Source: an uncultured Bacilli bacterium (GTDB lineage: Bacteria > Bacillota_I > Bacilli_A > RF39 > UBA660). From it: a stretch of 12,262 bases of DNA. Location: positions 1-12,262 of the forward strand of contig CANTWQ010000086.1 of the NCBI GenBank assembly GCA_947853365.1, read 5' to 3'. This document shows positions 1 through 7,888 of the stretch, piece after piece. The notes under the pieces were generated by a model. The model saw only the letters and a list, made by a program, of their open reading frames with translations. It was not told the origin of the DNA and searched no databases. How positions within the stretch are numbered: position 1 is the stretch's first letter; each line of letters begins with the position of its first letter. A program made the translations under genes and the position numbers.

Positions 1-41
1 CCATAACCTAAATGGAGTGCAAGAATAGCCACCTTTTTCAT
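1..41 (-). CDS. N-terminus of a glycosyltransferase, probably GT4 (truncated by window edge)
   Basis: Only 13 full codons are inside the window, read leftward from an ATG at 41-39. They encode MKKVAILALHLGYG. This matches the first beta strand and glycine-rich loop that open many GT4 (GT-B fold) glycosyltransferases, where 'LHLGYGG(V/I)E' is typical. An AGGTGA ribosome binding site lies 4 bases upstream of the ATG, and a promoter with a TATAAT -10 box lies just before that. The gene therefore starts a separate transcription unit downstream of the main operon's terminator but in the same direction. The rest of the protein is outside the window, so the donor, acceptor and even the family are inferred from the N-terminus alone. 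Confidence 0.6.
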   Translation of the reverse strand, partial: MKKVAILALHLGY

Positions 42-57
42 GTCATCACCTAGCCCT

Positions 58-86
58 ATTATAAAATATAATAACGAAAAGTACAA
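58..86 (-). promoter_or_regulatory. Sigma-A-type promoter for the left-edge glycosyltransferase gene
   Basis: On the minus strand a perfect TATAAT (63-58) sits 17 bases from TTGTAC (86-81), which keeps only the TTG of the -35 consensus. The predicted start is near 51, giving a leader of about 10 bases before the ATG at 41. The region is AT-rich, so the -10 match alone is weak evidence. The position between a terminator and a gene start supports it. Confidence 0.5.
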
Positions 87-186
87 GATAACAAAAGGGA
101 ATCTATCATGATGTATGATTCGTATATGATAATGTCTTAAGTATTAGTAATTGGTGATGTCTCATTTACCATGATCTCTTAAGAAT

Positions 187-217
187 GAAAAAGAGGACAA
201 ACTTTTGTTCATCCTCT
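187..217 (-). terminator. Rho-independent terminator ending the main minus-strand operon
   Basis: On the minus strand an AGAGGA arm (217-212) pairs with TCCTCT (197-192). Inner pairing of ACAAA with TTTGT is possible, with a short bulge. The hairpin is followed directly by a run of T (CTCTTTTTC). It lies about 70 bases past the stop of the GT4 gene at 286. A further 7-base inverted repeat (TAAGAAT 180-186 and ATTCTTA 234-240) brackets the hairpin and may extend or compete with the structure. Between this terminator and the promoter at 86 I see nothing recognisable. Confidence 0.7.
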
Positions 218-285
218 CAACGTTTAAAGATCAATTCTTATAAACTCGTGTCAGTATCTCAAATACAAATTAGTTTTTCCATCAA

Positions 286-1398
286 TTAAGATTTCACACT
301 CTCATCTAAAAGTTCTTCTAATTGGTTAATTTGCGTATCAATAGAATATTGTTCTACGTTTTTAGAACAATTGGCACTCATGCTTTGATATTTTTCTTCG
401 TTCGATAACAACATAAAAATATTTTTGGCAAACTCTTCTTCTGTACTGGCAATTAACCCGTTTTTACCGTTTTGTGATAATTCTTCCGTTCCTCCAACAG
501 GTGTTGTGACAAAAGGCTTTTTCAACGCCATACCCTCAATTAAAATGGTCGGAAAGCCCTCACTGTGTGAAGTTACTACAATTACTTTTGCCTGTGCAAT
601 ATATGGATATGGATTGTTTATGTATCCTATCATTTCAATTTCTTTCTCCAAATTATGTTTACTAATATACTGTTTTAGATCTTTTTCTAAAACACCTGTC
701 CCAGCAATTTTTACTTTGCATTTTATATGTTGCTTTTTTAAAAGTTCAAAGACATGTATTAAGAAAAAAGGATTTTTATTTTCGTCTAAACGATTACAGA
801 ACAATATGACAGGAAGATCTTCTTTCGGTAATTGTTCTTCCTTAGCCTTCTTACGATATTCTTCGAGAGGATAACCGTTATGTATGATTGTTACTTTTTC
901 TTTATATTCAGGAAATATATCTATAACAGATTGATAAGTATTTTGTGAAATTGTAACAATATGGTCTACAGATTTTAATGATTTTTTTTGCTTTTTCCTT
1001 AATTTACGATTCTCTTTTAAATCGTAAATATCACCATGAATCCAAGCAATTGTTTTTTGATTCTTTTTTAAAAGAAACGTAGGTATCATATAATTAAAAG
1101 AAATTTCGATATCATATTTTTTTCTAATAAAGAGGAAGCGTATCAGCTGTGGAAAGTGAAATACTGTTTTTTGAATCAAAAATTTTTTAAGCAAACAATC
1201 ATGTTTATCATCAATAATAGGTGGAAGTACACAGATGTTAGGTGCAACCTTTTCTTCTTTGATACCGGCATACAAATACTCCTGTATATCAATACTATAT
1301 TTTTGGGCATCCATGTGATTTACAAGATATGATAAGATTTTTTCTGCCCCACCCCCATAACTAAATGACCAGATAATAAAAAGTATTCTTTTCTTCAT
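286..1398 (-). CDS. GT4 family glycosyltransferase (GT-B fold)
   Basis: This 370-residue protein has the layout of a complete GT4 retaining glycosyltransferase, which transfers a sugar from a nucleotide donor to a lipid-linked glycan on the cytoplasmic face of the membrane. The N-terminal domain opens with KKRILFIIWSFSYGGGAEK (glycine-rich loop at 15-20). The C-terminal donor domain has the R203/K208 pair in CNRLDENKNP, then the EX7E motif (E280 and E288 in SEGFPTILIEG), then VTTPVGGTEEL near 297-307. No membrane segment or signal peptide is evident. An AAAGGGGG ribosome binding site lies inside the end of the upstream GT2 gene, and the two genes are 1 base apart, so coupled translation is likely. 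This is the last gene of the operon. Sugar specificity cannot be read from the sequence. Confidence 0.9.
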   Translation of the reverse strand: MKKRILFIIWSFSYGGGAEKILSYLVNHMDAQKYSIDIQEYLYAGIKEEKVAPNICVLPPIIDDKHDCLLKKFLIQKTVFHFPQLIRFLFIRKKYDIEISFNYMIPTFLLKKNQKTIAWIHGDIYDLKENRKLRKKQKKSLKSVDHIVTISQNTYQSVIDIFPEYKEKVTIIHNGYPLEEYRKKAKEEQLPKEDLPVILFCNRLDENKNPFFLIHVFELLKKQHIKCKVKIAGTGVLEKDLKQYISKHNLEKEIEMIGYINNPYPYIAQAKVIVVTSHSEGFPTILIEGMALKKPFVTTPVGGTEELSQNGKNGLIASTEEEFAKNIFMLLSNEEKYQSMSANCSKNVEQYSIDTQINQLEELLDESVKS

Positions 1399-1399
1399 C

Positions 1400-2368
1400 T
1401 TAATAACCCCCTTTACGAATGAGATTATAACATTTTAACAAGGATGGATATTTCATAATGCACATGTGAATTCTTGTCTTTAACGGCAAATGGCGATACA
1501 GATCATTTTTATACCATTTAGGAAAATAGGATATTAAAAATTTAATTCCTTCTTTTTGCTTTTGGTATTTATCTATAAAAGATGAAATAGCCAAGGTACG
1601 AATAACAAAAAAAACATTTAATGCTGTCACCAGTGAAAGTGCTTCTTCGTGTGCTTCGAACGCCTGATGGTCCCGATAAAATTCTAATAACACTTGTAAA
1701 GATGGATACATATGAAATAGTTTTCGATTGATACTATTCATAATCGATCCTTCCCGTTGCCGATAATAATGTAGCGCTTTTTCTAAATAAATTACTTTTT
1801 TGGCTTGTAAAAAAAGTCGCGGTAATGTTGCCAAGTCCTCATAAAGTAAATCTTCCGGAAACAGAATTCCAGTCCGATTAAATAACTCCTTTTTAAACAT
1901 TTTATTCCATACTGCTGGAGGAGAAATAATCCAATTGTCTAACTCATTATTCGTTCCGGCTTGTTTTTTACCTTTTAGTATTGTTTTCTTTTCATCATTA
2001 TCATATTCATAAGAATCAAACACAGCAATCTCTGCATCTTTTTTTTCCATTTCTGATAATACATATGCGAAAAGATTTTTTTTGACAAAGTCATCAGAAT
2101 CAATAAAATAAAGATACTCTCCACGTGCATGTGCAATACCAAAATTACGGCTCCTGCTCGGGCCACCGAATGAGACATCAAATATCTTAATCTTTTTGCA
2201 TCCATCATCAATATAACTTTGAACAATGTTCCGACTTTGATCTGTTGATTGATCATTGATTACTAATACTTCAAAATCTTGAAACGTTTGTTTTAAGATA
2301 CTATCGAGACACTCTTTGATATAATTTTCAACATTGTGCATTGGTATAATGACAGATATTTTAGGCAT
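1400..2368 (-). CDS. GT2 family glycosyltransferase (EpsJ/CpsI-like), paralogue 3 of 3
   Basis: This 322-residue inverting GT-A enzyme probably adds one sugar to a growing repeat unit on the cytoplasmic side. It starts with ISVIIPMHNVENYI. It has the donor-binding aspartate in INDQSTD (D39) and the metal-binding DSDD motif at 90-93. A later block, PAVWNKMF (151-158) and YEDL (176-179), probably includes the catalytic base; the same block occurs in both other GT2 paralogues in this window (6922-7875 and 7881-8822). The C-terminal third is basic and partly hydrophobic and could rest on the membrane. The ATG has a GGAGG site 6 bases upstream. Its first 8 bases overlap the end of the flippase gene. 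Donor and acceptor are unknown. Confidence 0.9.
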   Translation of the reverse strand: MPKISVIIPMHNVENYIKECLDSILKQTFQDFEVLVINDQSTDQSRNIVQSYIDDGCKKIKIFDVSFGGPSRSRNFGIAHARGEYLYFIDSDDFVKKNLFAYVLSEMEKKDAEIAVFDSYEYDNDEKKTILKGKKQAGTNNELDNWIISPPAVWNKMFKKELFNRTGILFPEDLLYEDLATLPRLFLQAKKVIYLEKALHYYRQREGSIMNSINRKLFHMYPSLQVLLEFYRDHQAFEAHEEALSLVTALNVFFVIRTLAISSFIDKYQKQKEGIKFLISYFPKWYKNDLYRHLPLKTRIHMCIMKYPSLLKCYNLIRKGGY

Positions 2369-3713
2369 GTTTATTCCTCCGTTTTTGCTTTTTGATTTTT
2401 ACGGGTTTTTCATACTCCGTAAATTTGTGTCGTCTTAAAATATGTTCTTTTATAAAAACTACAGCAAAGGCTTGAAAAATGTAAGATACGATGACGCCAT
2501 TTAAGCCAAAATTTTGTACAGCAAAGAAAATAACGATTAAATAAACTACATTTACTGCCAGTACAATAGGAATTGTAAATTTGATATAACCTAGCGCTAA
2601 AAATAAATTGTGGACTCCAGCAGTTCCATTGGTATAAGAAACAAAAGCAAGATAGAGAATAAAACTAAACACATAGGCTGTTGGATTTTCCATAAACCAT
2701 CCCAGCCATATTTGGTTGGTTAATAAAACTAACATGGCTACAACTCCAAAAACACATGCCATCAATTTTTTTAATTTATCCGAAATGGATTTTGCTCTTT
2801 CATATTCTTTATCCGCAATTAAAAGATTCATTTCCGGATAAATTATTTGGTTGATAGGTTCTCCTAATTTGTTGATGATTTGTCCTAATCGTTCAAAAAT
2901 ACTATAAATAGAGTTCGCAGCAAATCCTAAATACTTATTGATAATCATTTGTGTTAATTGATTTACAGGTAGATCGATGGTAGAAGCAAGATTACTATAA
3001 ATATTAAATGAAATAAACTCCTTATCAAATGTTAATTTTTGTTTATAAAAATCTAATAGTTGATTTTTCTTTAATGTCCAAAAACTATAAATGATTAACA
3101 TGAAATTATTCGTCAAGGTTGCTACTATTTCAATTATAAAATATTGCATTAAGTTTCCCTTTAACAAAAATAATATACCCCAACCAATCATGCGTACAGC
3201 ACTACTTACAATTTGAGCAAAAATAACATAGTTATACTTTTCAAACGTTCTTAATACCCCGATAGTTGAGCCCTGAATGTTGAATAATAATGCAATCATA
3301 TAAATGGTCACAAACGGTTTGATTTCAATCGACCATCCCATCCATTCAATGACAAGATTCATTAAGACAAGCCCAAACACTACTGTTAAAATAAGCGAAG
3401 CAATATCTAAAATAACGGACCATTTGATATAGAGTTTGGCATGCCCATAATCTTTATTTTTTAGGGAATGTGTCAGATATTTAATCAACCCCTGAAATGT
3501 CTTAAAAGAAAAGAAGTTATAAAACATCAATCCATACGTTTGCGTTACAACAATAATTCCATGCTGTTCGGAACCAATACCATTGACAATAAAAAGAATT
3601 GCTAATAAACCCAGAATGGACGCTAATCCTTGTCCAGTAAAAATAACGATAAAACTTCGCACAAGTTTTCTACTGGCTAATTTCTTTATTTGCTCTTTCA
3701 TTTTAGCTTTCAT
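2361..3713 (-). CDS. Wzx/MATE-like polysaccharide flippase (MOP superfamily)
   Basis: This 450-residue integral membrane protein has roughly 12-14 hydrophobic segments and no cleavable signal. It looks like a member of the MOP exporter superfamily (Wzx, GacK and related proteins) that moves lipid-linked sugars or repeat units across the membrane. After a short basic N-terminus, the first transmembrane helix is followed by GIGSEQHGIIVVTQTYGL. This resembles the 'G.eeyG.y' loop common in polysaccharide flippases. A second recognisable patch is QIINKLGEPINQIIYPEM, near the middle of the protein. It ends in a strongly basic cytoplasmic tail, KIKKQKRRNKHA. The ATG at 3713 is preceded by AAGGAGG with a 7-base spacer. 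The gene overlaps the upstream GT-C-like gene by 11 bases and the downstream GT2 gene by 8. The cargo could be a full repeat unit or a single undecaprenyl-linked sugar. Confidence 0.85.
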   Translation of the reverse strand: MKAKMKEQIKKLASRKLVRSFIVIFTGQGLASILGLLAILFIVNGIGSEQHGIIVVTQTYGLMFYNFFSFKTFQGLIKYLTHSLKNKDYGHAKLYIKWSVILDIASLILTVVFGLVLMNLVIEWMGWSIEIKPFVTIYMIALLFNIQGSTIGVLRTFEKYNYVIFAQIVSSAVRMIGWGILFLLKGNLMQYFIIEIVATLTNNFMLIIYSFWTLKKNQLLDFYKQKLTFDKEFISFNIYSNLASTIDLPVNQLTQMIINKYLGFAANSIYSIFERLGQIINKLGEPINQIIYPEMNLLIADKEYERAKSISDKLKKLMACVFGVVAMLVLLTNQIWLGWFMENPTAYVFSFILYLAFVSYTNGTAGVHNLFLALGYIKFTIPIVLAVNVVYLIVIFFAVQNFGLNGVIVSYIFQAFAVVFIKEHILRRHKFTEYEKPVKIKKQKRRNKHA

Positions 3714-5871
3714 TTATGAGCCTCCTTCCGGTGAAATAAATGATATATTTACTGTTCTCAAATATTTTTTCATAAGATTGCATAAACAAATCTACTTGTG
3801 CTTTTGCTTCGTCATAATAGGTACGATTTGGATACAATTCTGGAGGATCACAATAAATGTTCCGTTCGTCTATTACTTCGCCCTCTTTTCTCGGTTCACA
3901 ATACTTATTTAGTACTACAAAATCAATGTTCTGCTTCTCAATAATATCAATAATCGTTGGTCCGTATTTTTCTAAATAAGGATCAATTACTTTTCCAGTA
4001 ATAAAATCGTGCAATACAATATCCCGATATGCTGGCGCTTGATAATTCTCATCTGGTATAAACGTGTTCAAACGAGTGAATTGCATCTTTATATGAGGAT
4101 TTACAAGACGAAATTCGTTATATAAAGTAGTTGCCAAAATCGGTGCATCGATTTTTTCTCTTTCCATAATCTCTTCGATTTTTGATGTTGCTATTACTTC
4201 GTCATTATTCATGCGATACATAGGATTTGGTGTACCATAACTATCTATTTGATACTTAATTTCTTTTCCTTGAATCAGTAGCGATCCTATGATTAGGCAA
4301 ATACCTAAAACGGCATAGTAATGAGAAAGTTTAAAGTGATCCATAAAAAATTCATATATCATAAAATAAGTAATCGGATTTAAAATCAATAATATAATGC
4401 GTATATAAACGTCCGCGGTCATGTATGTAGCAATAAAATTGATAGTAAGGGGATTAAAAAAGACAAGCGTAATAATCAATATCCATAAGACTAGATTATT
4501 TTTTCTTCGTATTTGATGATATAATAAATAACCAAACAAAAATAAAGTAGTGATGTAAAATAGCGTTGAAATAATCCATGCATAATGCTTATCAATCTCA
4601 CCAAAAACGGGTAATATCGCATTGGCTAATTCTGTTGCATACTGCGTAATAGAAGTTACACTTCCATTCACGTATGCCAATATGATAGATACGACTACTG
4701 CAATGAAAGGAAAAGCAATTACGACAACACGACATAAATATGAAATTGGTTTTTCAAACGTTTGAAGACGATTCCGGAAAACATAATATAAAACATAAAT
4801 GATTGCCAATATACACTGGCCAATGATAATTCCTATATTCCATGGATGGAGTATAAATGAAACAATATAGCTCATAAGAGGGATAGACATCAAAATAAAA
4901 CCATCGAGATCTATTTTTTCCTTTTTCCATAGTTGAATAGCTAACAGTGTATATATTGTAATTAAAATCAAAAACATAGAAAAGGAAGCATAACTTAACA
5001 TTGTAAAAAATATTAGCATTAAGATTTTAGAGTAGTTATGTTCTTTCTTTATATATTGGAAAACGCAATATATCATGAGTGGAACAATCACACTTGCCAG
5101 TGCAAAAATACCGGTATATCCATTGACATAGACTGTATTTAATAAGTTTGCTGATATTGGTAAGAAAATGGTATATATGATAAAGAGACCAAGAAAAAAA
5201 ACTCTCTTCTTTTTTTCTTTTGTGATTTCTATCATGAGTCCTATCATACTCATGGTTAGCATGATAAAGGTAATTGCCGATAGAAAATAGTAAACAACTG
5301 ATAAATAAGGAAAATGTATTGGTATGACTTCATTGATTATCGACATGATACCTACCAAATAACTACCAAACAAATAATATCCTTGATAGCTATACAGATT
5401 ACTAATTTTGTCTACGGCAAAGCCACTGCGTGCTTCCACCGATAATATACGATCAGTAAAGGCATTTTCATAGATATGTGGCAAGTAAAAGCTATCATCA
5501 AAATACCAATAATTATGCGGTGTTATCTTCATATAAGTCACAAACAATATAAAGGCCACTAGTAAACATACCCAAAACCATTTATCCGTAAGTAAATCTT
5601 TCACCCTTTTTATATGATACAAGTCATAAATCAGCATAAGAGCAAAGAGAATGCTTCCAGTAATGATTAAATAACCGGACGATAATTGCAGCCACATGGC
5701 GGGATAGAAGGCAATTTGGAACATGGCAATGATTGCAATAAACCCAATGAGAATTTGTAAATATTTATTCCATTTTACATTTGCTTTTTCAAGGCAAAAA
5801 ATACCTATATTATAAGATGAAAAAGTAATGAATGCCAAAAAAAGAACTGAAAAAATGCATAGTTTAATCAT
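3703..5871 (-). CDS. Large multi-pass membrane protein, GT-C-like glycosyltransferase or polymerase candidate
   Basis: This 722-residue protein has about 14-16 predicted membrane helices spanning residues 1-533, followed by a soluble domain (about 535-722). Loop residues 118-136 contain HNYWYFDDSFYLPHIYEN. An acidic pair (here D125 D126) in an early outward-facing loop is typical of GT-C enzymes that use polyprenyl-phosphate sugars. Large proteins of unassigned domain families with this shape are common in Bacillota glycan loci. The soluble tail has a pair of cysteines, C658 and C674, that might form a disulfide if exposed outside. The AGGTGA site upstream of the ATG overlaps the end of the DUF2304 gene, 7 bases away. 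The position directly after a GacI/GacJ-like pair suggests that it receives their lipid-linked sugar. A Wzy-type polymerase role is the main alternative. The fold call is inference from topology and one motif. Confidence 0.65.
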   Translation of the reverse strand: MIKLCIFSVLFLAFITFSSYNIGIFCLEKANVKWNKYLQILIGFIAIIAMFQIAFYPAMWLQLSSGYLIITGSILFALMLIYDLYHIKRVKDLLTDKWFWVCLLVAFILFVTYMKITPHNYWYFDDSFYLPHIYENAFTDRILSVEARSGFAVDKISNLYSYQGYYLFGSYLVGIMSIINEVIPIHFPYLSVVYYFLSAITFIMLTMSMIGLMIEITKEKKKRVFFLGLFIIYTIFLPISANLLNTVYVNGYTGIFALASVIVPLMIYCVFQYIKKEHNYSKILMLIFFTMLSYASFSMFLILITIYTLLAIQLWKKEKIDLDGFILMSIPLMSYIVSFILHPWNIGIIIGQCILAIIYVLYYVFRNRLQTFEKPISYLCRVVVIAFPFIAVVVSIILAYVNGSVTSITQYATELANAILPVFGEIDKHYAWIISTLFYITTLFLFGYLLYHQIRRKNNLVLWILIITLVFFNPLTINFIATYMTADVYIRIILLILNPITYFMIYEFFMDHFKLSHYYAVLGICLIIGSLLIQGKEIKYQIDSYGTPNPMYRMNNDEVIATSKIEEIMEREKIDAPILATTLYNEFRLVNPHIKMQFTRLNTFIPDENYQAPAYRDIVLHDFITGKVIDPYLEKYGPTIIDIIEKQNIDFVVLNKYCEPRKEGEVIDERNIYCDPPELYPNRTYYDEAKAQVDLFMQSYEKIFENSKYIIYFTGRRLINES

Positions 5872-5878
5872 AATTCAC

Positions 5879-6217
5879 CTACTTATTCTCATCATGCTTT
5901 TCAATCGCAATATAGTGATTTAAGGCCTTGAGTTTTTCACTTAACATAGATACTTTTGTTTGCAATTTCAGTATTTGCACAATAAGTATAAATACAATAA
6001 ACACCAAAACAAAATTAGAAGCACTATAGAAACCTAGTTTTTCTGATAACCATACTATCACTTGTGGAAACAAGCTCATCAAAACTAGCAAGATAGAAAA
6101 ACAGATTGAAAAAATAGAATCATTGATATTTAATTTTGATTTTCTAATCTGGTAAATTGTATATAGAAAATTTAAAATGGAACAAACAATAAGCATCACT
6201 TGTAACAATAGTGTCAT
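5879..6217 (-). CDS. DUF2304 small membrane protein, GacJ-like partner of the adjacent GT2
   Basis: This 112-residue protein has three hydrophobic segments (about 3-21, 35-56 and 67-84). They are followed by a charged amphipathic helix (about 85-104, LKLQTKVSMLSEKLKALN) that could form a coiled coil or contact a partner. Size, topology and gene position match the DUF2304 family. Its characterised member GacJ of Streptococcus pyogenes binds the GT2 enzyme GacI and increases its activity in making undecaprenyl-phosphate-GlcNAc. Here the gene follows a GacI-like GT2 after a 5-base gap. Its ribosome binding site (AGAGGTAG) contains the stop codon of that upstream gene. A role as a flippase subunit is an alternative. 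The sequence has no catalytic motif. Confidence 0.8.
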   Translation of the reverse strand: MTLLLQVMLIVCSILNFLYTIYQIRKSKLNINDSIFSICFSILLVLMSLFPQVIVWLSEKLGFYSASNFVLVFIVFILIVQILKLQTKVSMLSEKLKALNHYIAIEKHDENK

Positions 6218-6222
6218 AGTAT

Positions 6223-6912
6223 CTACCTCTTTCTAAACTGTTGTATCAATAAGATGGAAATAATCATTTTAAGCATATAATCCATGGATTTTAGTGGCGT
6301 TAAATAACTTGTCCCAGCGATACGTTCACTCATTTCAACTTGAATTTCCGAAATCTTAAACTTACGTTTTAATAAATAAGATAGTGAATCTGGTTCTGGC
6401 GGGTAATTGATTTCCAGTGCAAATTCTGGAATTACTTTTCTAGAATATGCTCTTAAACCAGAAGTCGGATCTTTGATTACTTTACCGGTTACCAGAAAAA
6501 TAGCAGCAGTAATCATTCTAGAGCCAATCATTCTTAAACTTCTACTTCTTTTTTTGGTCACAAACCGTGAACCAATCACCACATCATAACCTTCTTCGAT
6601 TTTTTTTACCATTGCTTTTAAATATTCGGCTCGATGTTGGCCATCGCCATCAAATTGAATGACAATATCATAATCATGTTTATAAGCATATTTAAAACCT
6701 GCTTGTACTACTCCTGCTAACCCAGAGTTTACTGGAAGCGATAAATAATTATAATTGTTTTCTTGTAAGATTTCTAACGTTCTATCTTTAGAACAATCAT
6801 TGATGACAAGATAATCATAATTACAATGTTTTTTTATGTCATTTATAACACCAACTATATTTTCGGCTTCGTTATAAGCTGGAATTACAATTAAAACTTT
6901 ATTTTTTTTCAT
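6223..6912 (-). CDS. DPM1/GacI-like GT2: polyprenyl-phosphate sugar synthase
   Basis: The protein has 229 residues from the ATG at 6912. It is a GT-A enzyme that probably transfers a sugar from a nucleotide donor to undecaprenyl phosphate at the inner face of the membrane. Landmarks are VIPAYNEAENI (9-19), the donor aspartate in INDCSKD (37-43), the metal-binding FDGDGQH (87-93), and DPTSGLRAYSR (148-158), which is characteristic of the dolichol-phosphate-mannose-synthase branch. It lacks the two C-terminal membrane helices of GtrB/ArnC-type enzymes and ends with one weakly hydrophobic stretch. That is the short form, which works with a separate small membrane partner, and such a gene follows directly. 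An in-frame GTG at 6918 lies inside the GAGGTG ribosome binding site (6921-6916), so the ATG at 6912 is preferred. Sugar identity is not readable. Confidence 0.9.
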   Translation of the reverse strand: MKKNKVLIVIPAYNEAENIVGVINDIKKHCNYDYLVINDCSKDRTLEILQENNYNYLSLPVNSGLAGVVQAGFKYAYKHDYDIVIQFDGDGQHRAEYLKAMVKKIEEGYDVVIGSRFVTKKRSRSLRMIGSRMITAAIFLVTGKVIKDPTSGLRAYSRKVIPEFALEINYPPEPDSLSYLLKRKFKISEIQVEMSERIAGTSYLTPLKSMDYMLKMIISILLIQQFRKR

Positions 6913-6915
6913 AGC

Positions 6916-6921
6916 CACCTC
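6916..6921 (-). promoter_or_regulatory. Ribosome binding site deciding the start of the GacI-like gene
   Basis: GAGGTG at 6921-6916 lies 3 bases before the ATG at 6912 (5 bases counted from GAGG). The alternative GTG start, two codons earlier, is the last three bases of this same site and has no site of its own. This supports a 229-residue product beginning MKKNKVLIVIPAYN. Confidence 0.8.
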
Positions 6922-7875
6922 TTATAAATACGCATATTGATGAAAATGTTTCAATAAGTGATATAGGATTTTCCAATGATGATGCTTCAACATATATAAA
7001 TAAATAATATAACTTTTGGGCAAAGCTTTTTTTAAGTATTTGTTTCCCCACCATTTGGGATATTTTTTCTCTGCTTTTTTTACAATTTCTTCAAGCATTT
7101 TCCAATTGAAAGCAGTATGGTAACTACTTCGAAAAGTTAACCCAATTAAAATATGATAAATATAGATAAACTCTAAAATTTCATATTTTTTATCTTCAAT
7201 ATTTTTGGCTTTCACGAATTTTTCGATTTCTTCCAACGCATCATATACTTGAAAAATCCGATTGTCATAAGTATGCATGATAGATTGATTATTTTGACGA
7301 TAATTGTATAGACAATCTTCTATTACTGTAAAATCATATAAAAATAATAGTTTAGTAGTCACTTCTAAATCTTCAAACCATTTGCCAACAGGAAACTTGA
7401 TATTGTTCTCAATGAAAATTTGTCTTTCCCACATTTTGTTCCATACTGCAGGATAACGACATAGTTGTACAGTTTCTGCAGTCATTATCGTTTTTGTTTC
7501 TTTCTTGTCATAGATTCTTTTAAATCCACATACGGCAATAGGAACTTTTTTATCTTGTATGGCGGAATATAATTTCGAAACATAAGAAGTTTCCACAAAA
7601 TCATCTCCATCCACAAAACAAAGATATTTCCCAGTTGCTCTTTCAACTCCTGTATTGCGAACTTTAGCTATTCCTGCATTTTCTTGTTCTATATAATGAA
7701 AACGCCGATCTTTTTTAGCAAATGCTTGTAACTTTTCCTTTGTATGGTCTGTAGAACCGTCATTTATCATCAGTATTTCTAAATTTGGATAATCTTGTTT
7801 TTGCAGTGATAAAAGACACGTATCAACATAGGATTCCACATTGTAACATGGAACAATAATGCTCACTTTATCCAC
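6922..7875 (-). CDS. GT2 family glycosyltransferase (EpsJ/CpsI-like), paralogue 2 of 3, GTG start
   Basis: A 317-residue GT-A glycosyltransferase. I place the start at a GTG (7875) because AGAGGTGA lies just upstream and the protein then begins MDKVSIIVPCYNVESYV, where the family normally begins. An ATG at 7938 would add 21 polar residues that match nothing in the family. It would also overlap the preceding gene by 58 bases. Motifs are INDGSTD (37-43), the metal-binding DGDD (89-92), PAVWNKM (142-148) and FEDL (167-170). The C-terminal region is rich in aromatic and basic residues. It is closely related in architecture to the gene immediately upstream and to the GT2 at 1400-2368, which suggests duplication and divergence. 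It probably adds one sugar of the repeat unit; donor unknown. Confidence 0.88.
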   Translation of the reverse strand: MDKVSIIVPCYNVESYVDTCLLSLQKQDYPNLEILMINDGSTDHTKEKLQAFAKKDRRFHYIEQENAGIAKVRNTGVERATGKYLCFVDGDDFVETSYVSKLYSAIQDKKVPIAVCGFKRIYDKKETKTIMTAETVQLCRYPAVWNKMWERQIFIENNIKFPVGKWFEDLEVTTKLLFLYDFTVIEDCLYNYRQNNQSIMHTYDNRIFQVYDALEEIEKFVKAKNIEDKKYEILEFIYIYHILIGLTFRSSYHTAFNWKMLEEIVKKAEKKYPKWWGNKYLKKALPKSYIIYLYMLKHHHWKILYHLLKHFHQYAYL

Positions 7876-7880
7876 TTTTT

Positions 7881-7888
7881 TCACCTCT
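7881..7888 (-). promoter_or_regulatory. Ribosome binding site containing the upstream gene's stop codon
   Basis: AGAGGTGA on the minus strand (7888-7881) is a strong Shine-Dalgarno match ending 5 bases before the GTG at 7875. Its final TGA is also the stop codon of the upstream GT2 gene. A ribosome ending on that gene sits on the next initiation site, so the two products are probably coupled. It is also the main argument for the GTG start. Confidence 0.8.

Noticed and set aside
87..179. Possible small gene or structured RNA between the terminator and the left-edge promoter
   Set aside because: I found no open frame with a ribosome binding site and no convincing stem structure in this AT-rich stretch.
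425..874. Plus-strand open frame of 149 codons inside the GT4 gene
   Set aside because: It lies antisense to a gene with clear GT4 motifs, has no recognisable domain and no good ribosome binding site. It is a shadow frame.
1975..2256. Minus-strand open frame of 93 codons inside the GT2 gene at 1400-2368
   Set aside because: It is out of frame within a GT2 gene whose catalytic motifs cover the same bases. Its low-complexity Met/Lys-rich translation is typical of a shadow.
3583..3912. Plus-strand open frame of 109 codons across the flippase/GT-C gene junction
   Set aside because: It is antisense to two real overlapping genes and would need a promoter that I do not see. No domain is recognisable.
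6407..6589. Plus-strand open frame of 60 codons within the GacI-like gene
   Set aside because: It is antisense to the conserved DPTSGLRAYSR region and has no supporting signals.
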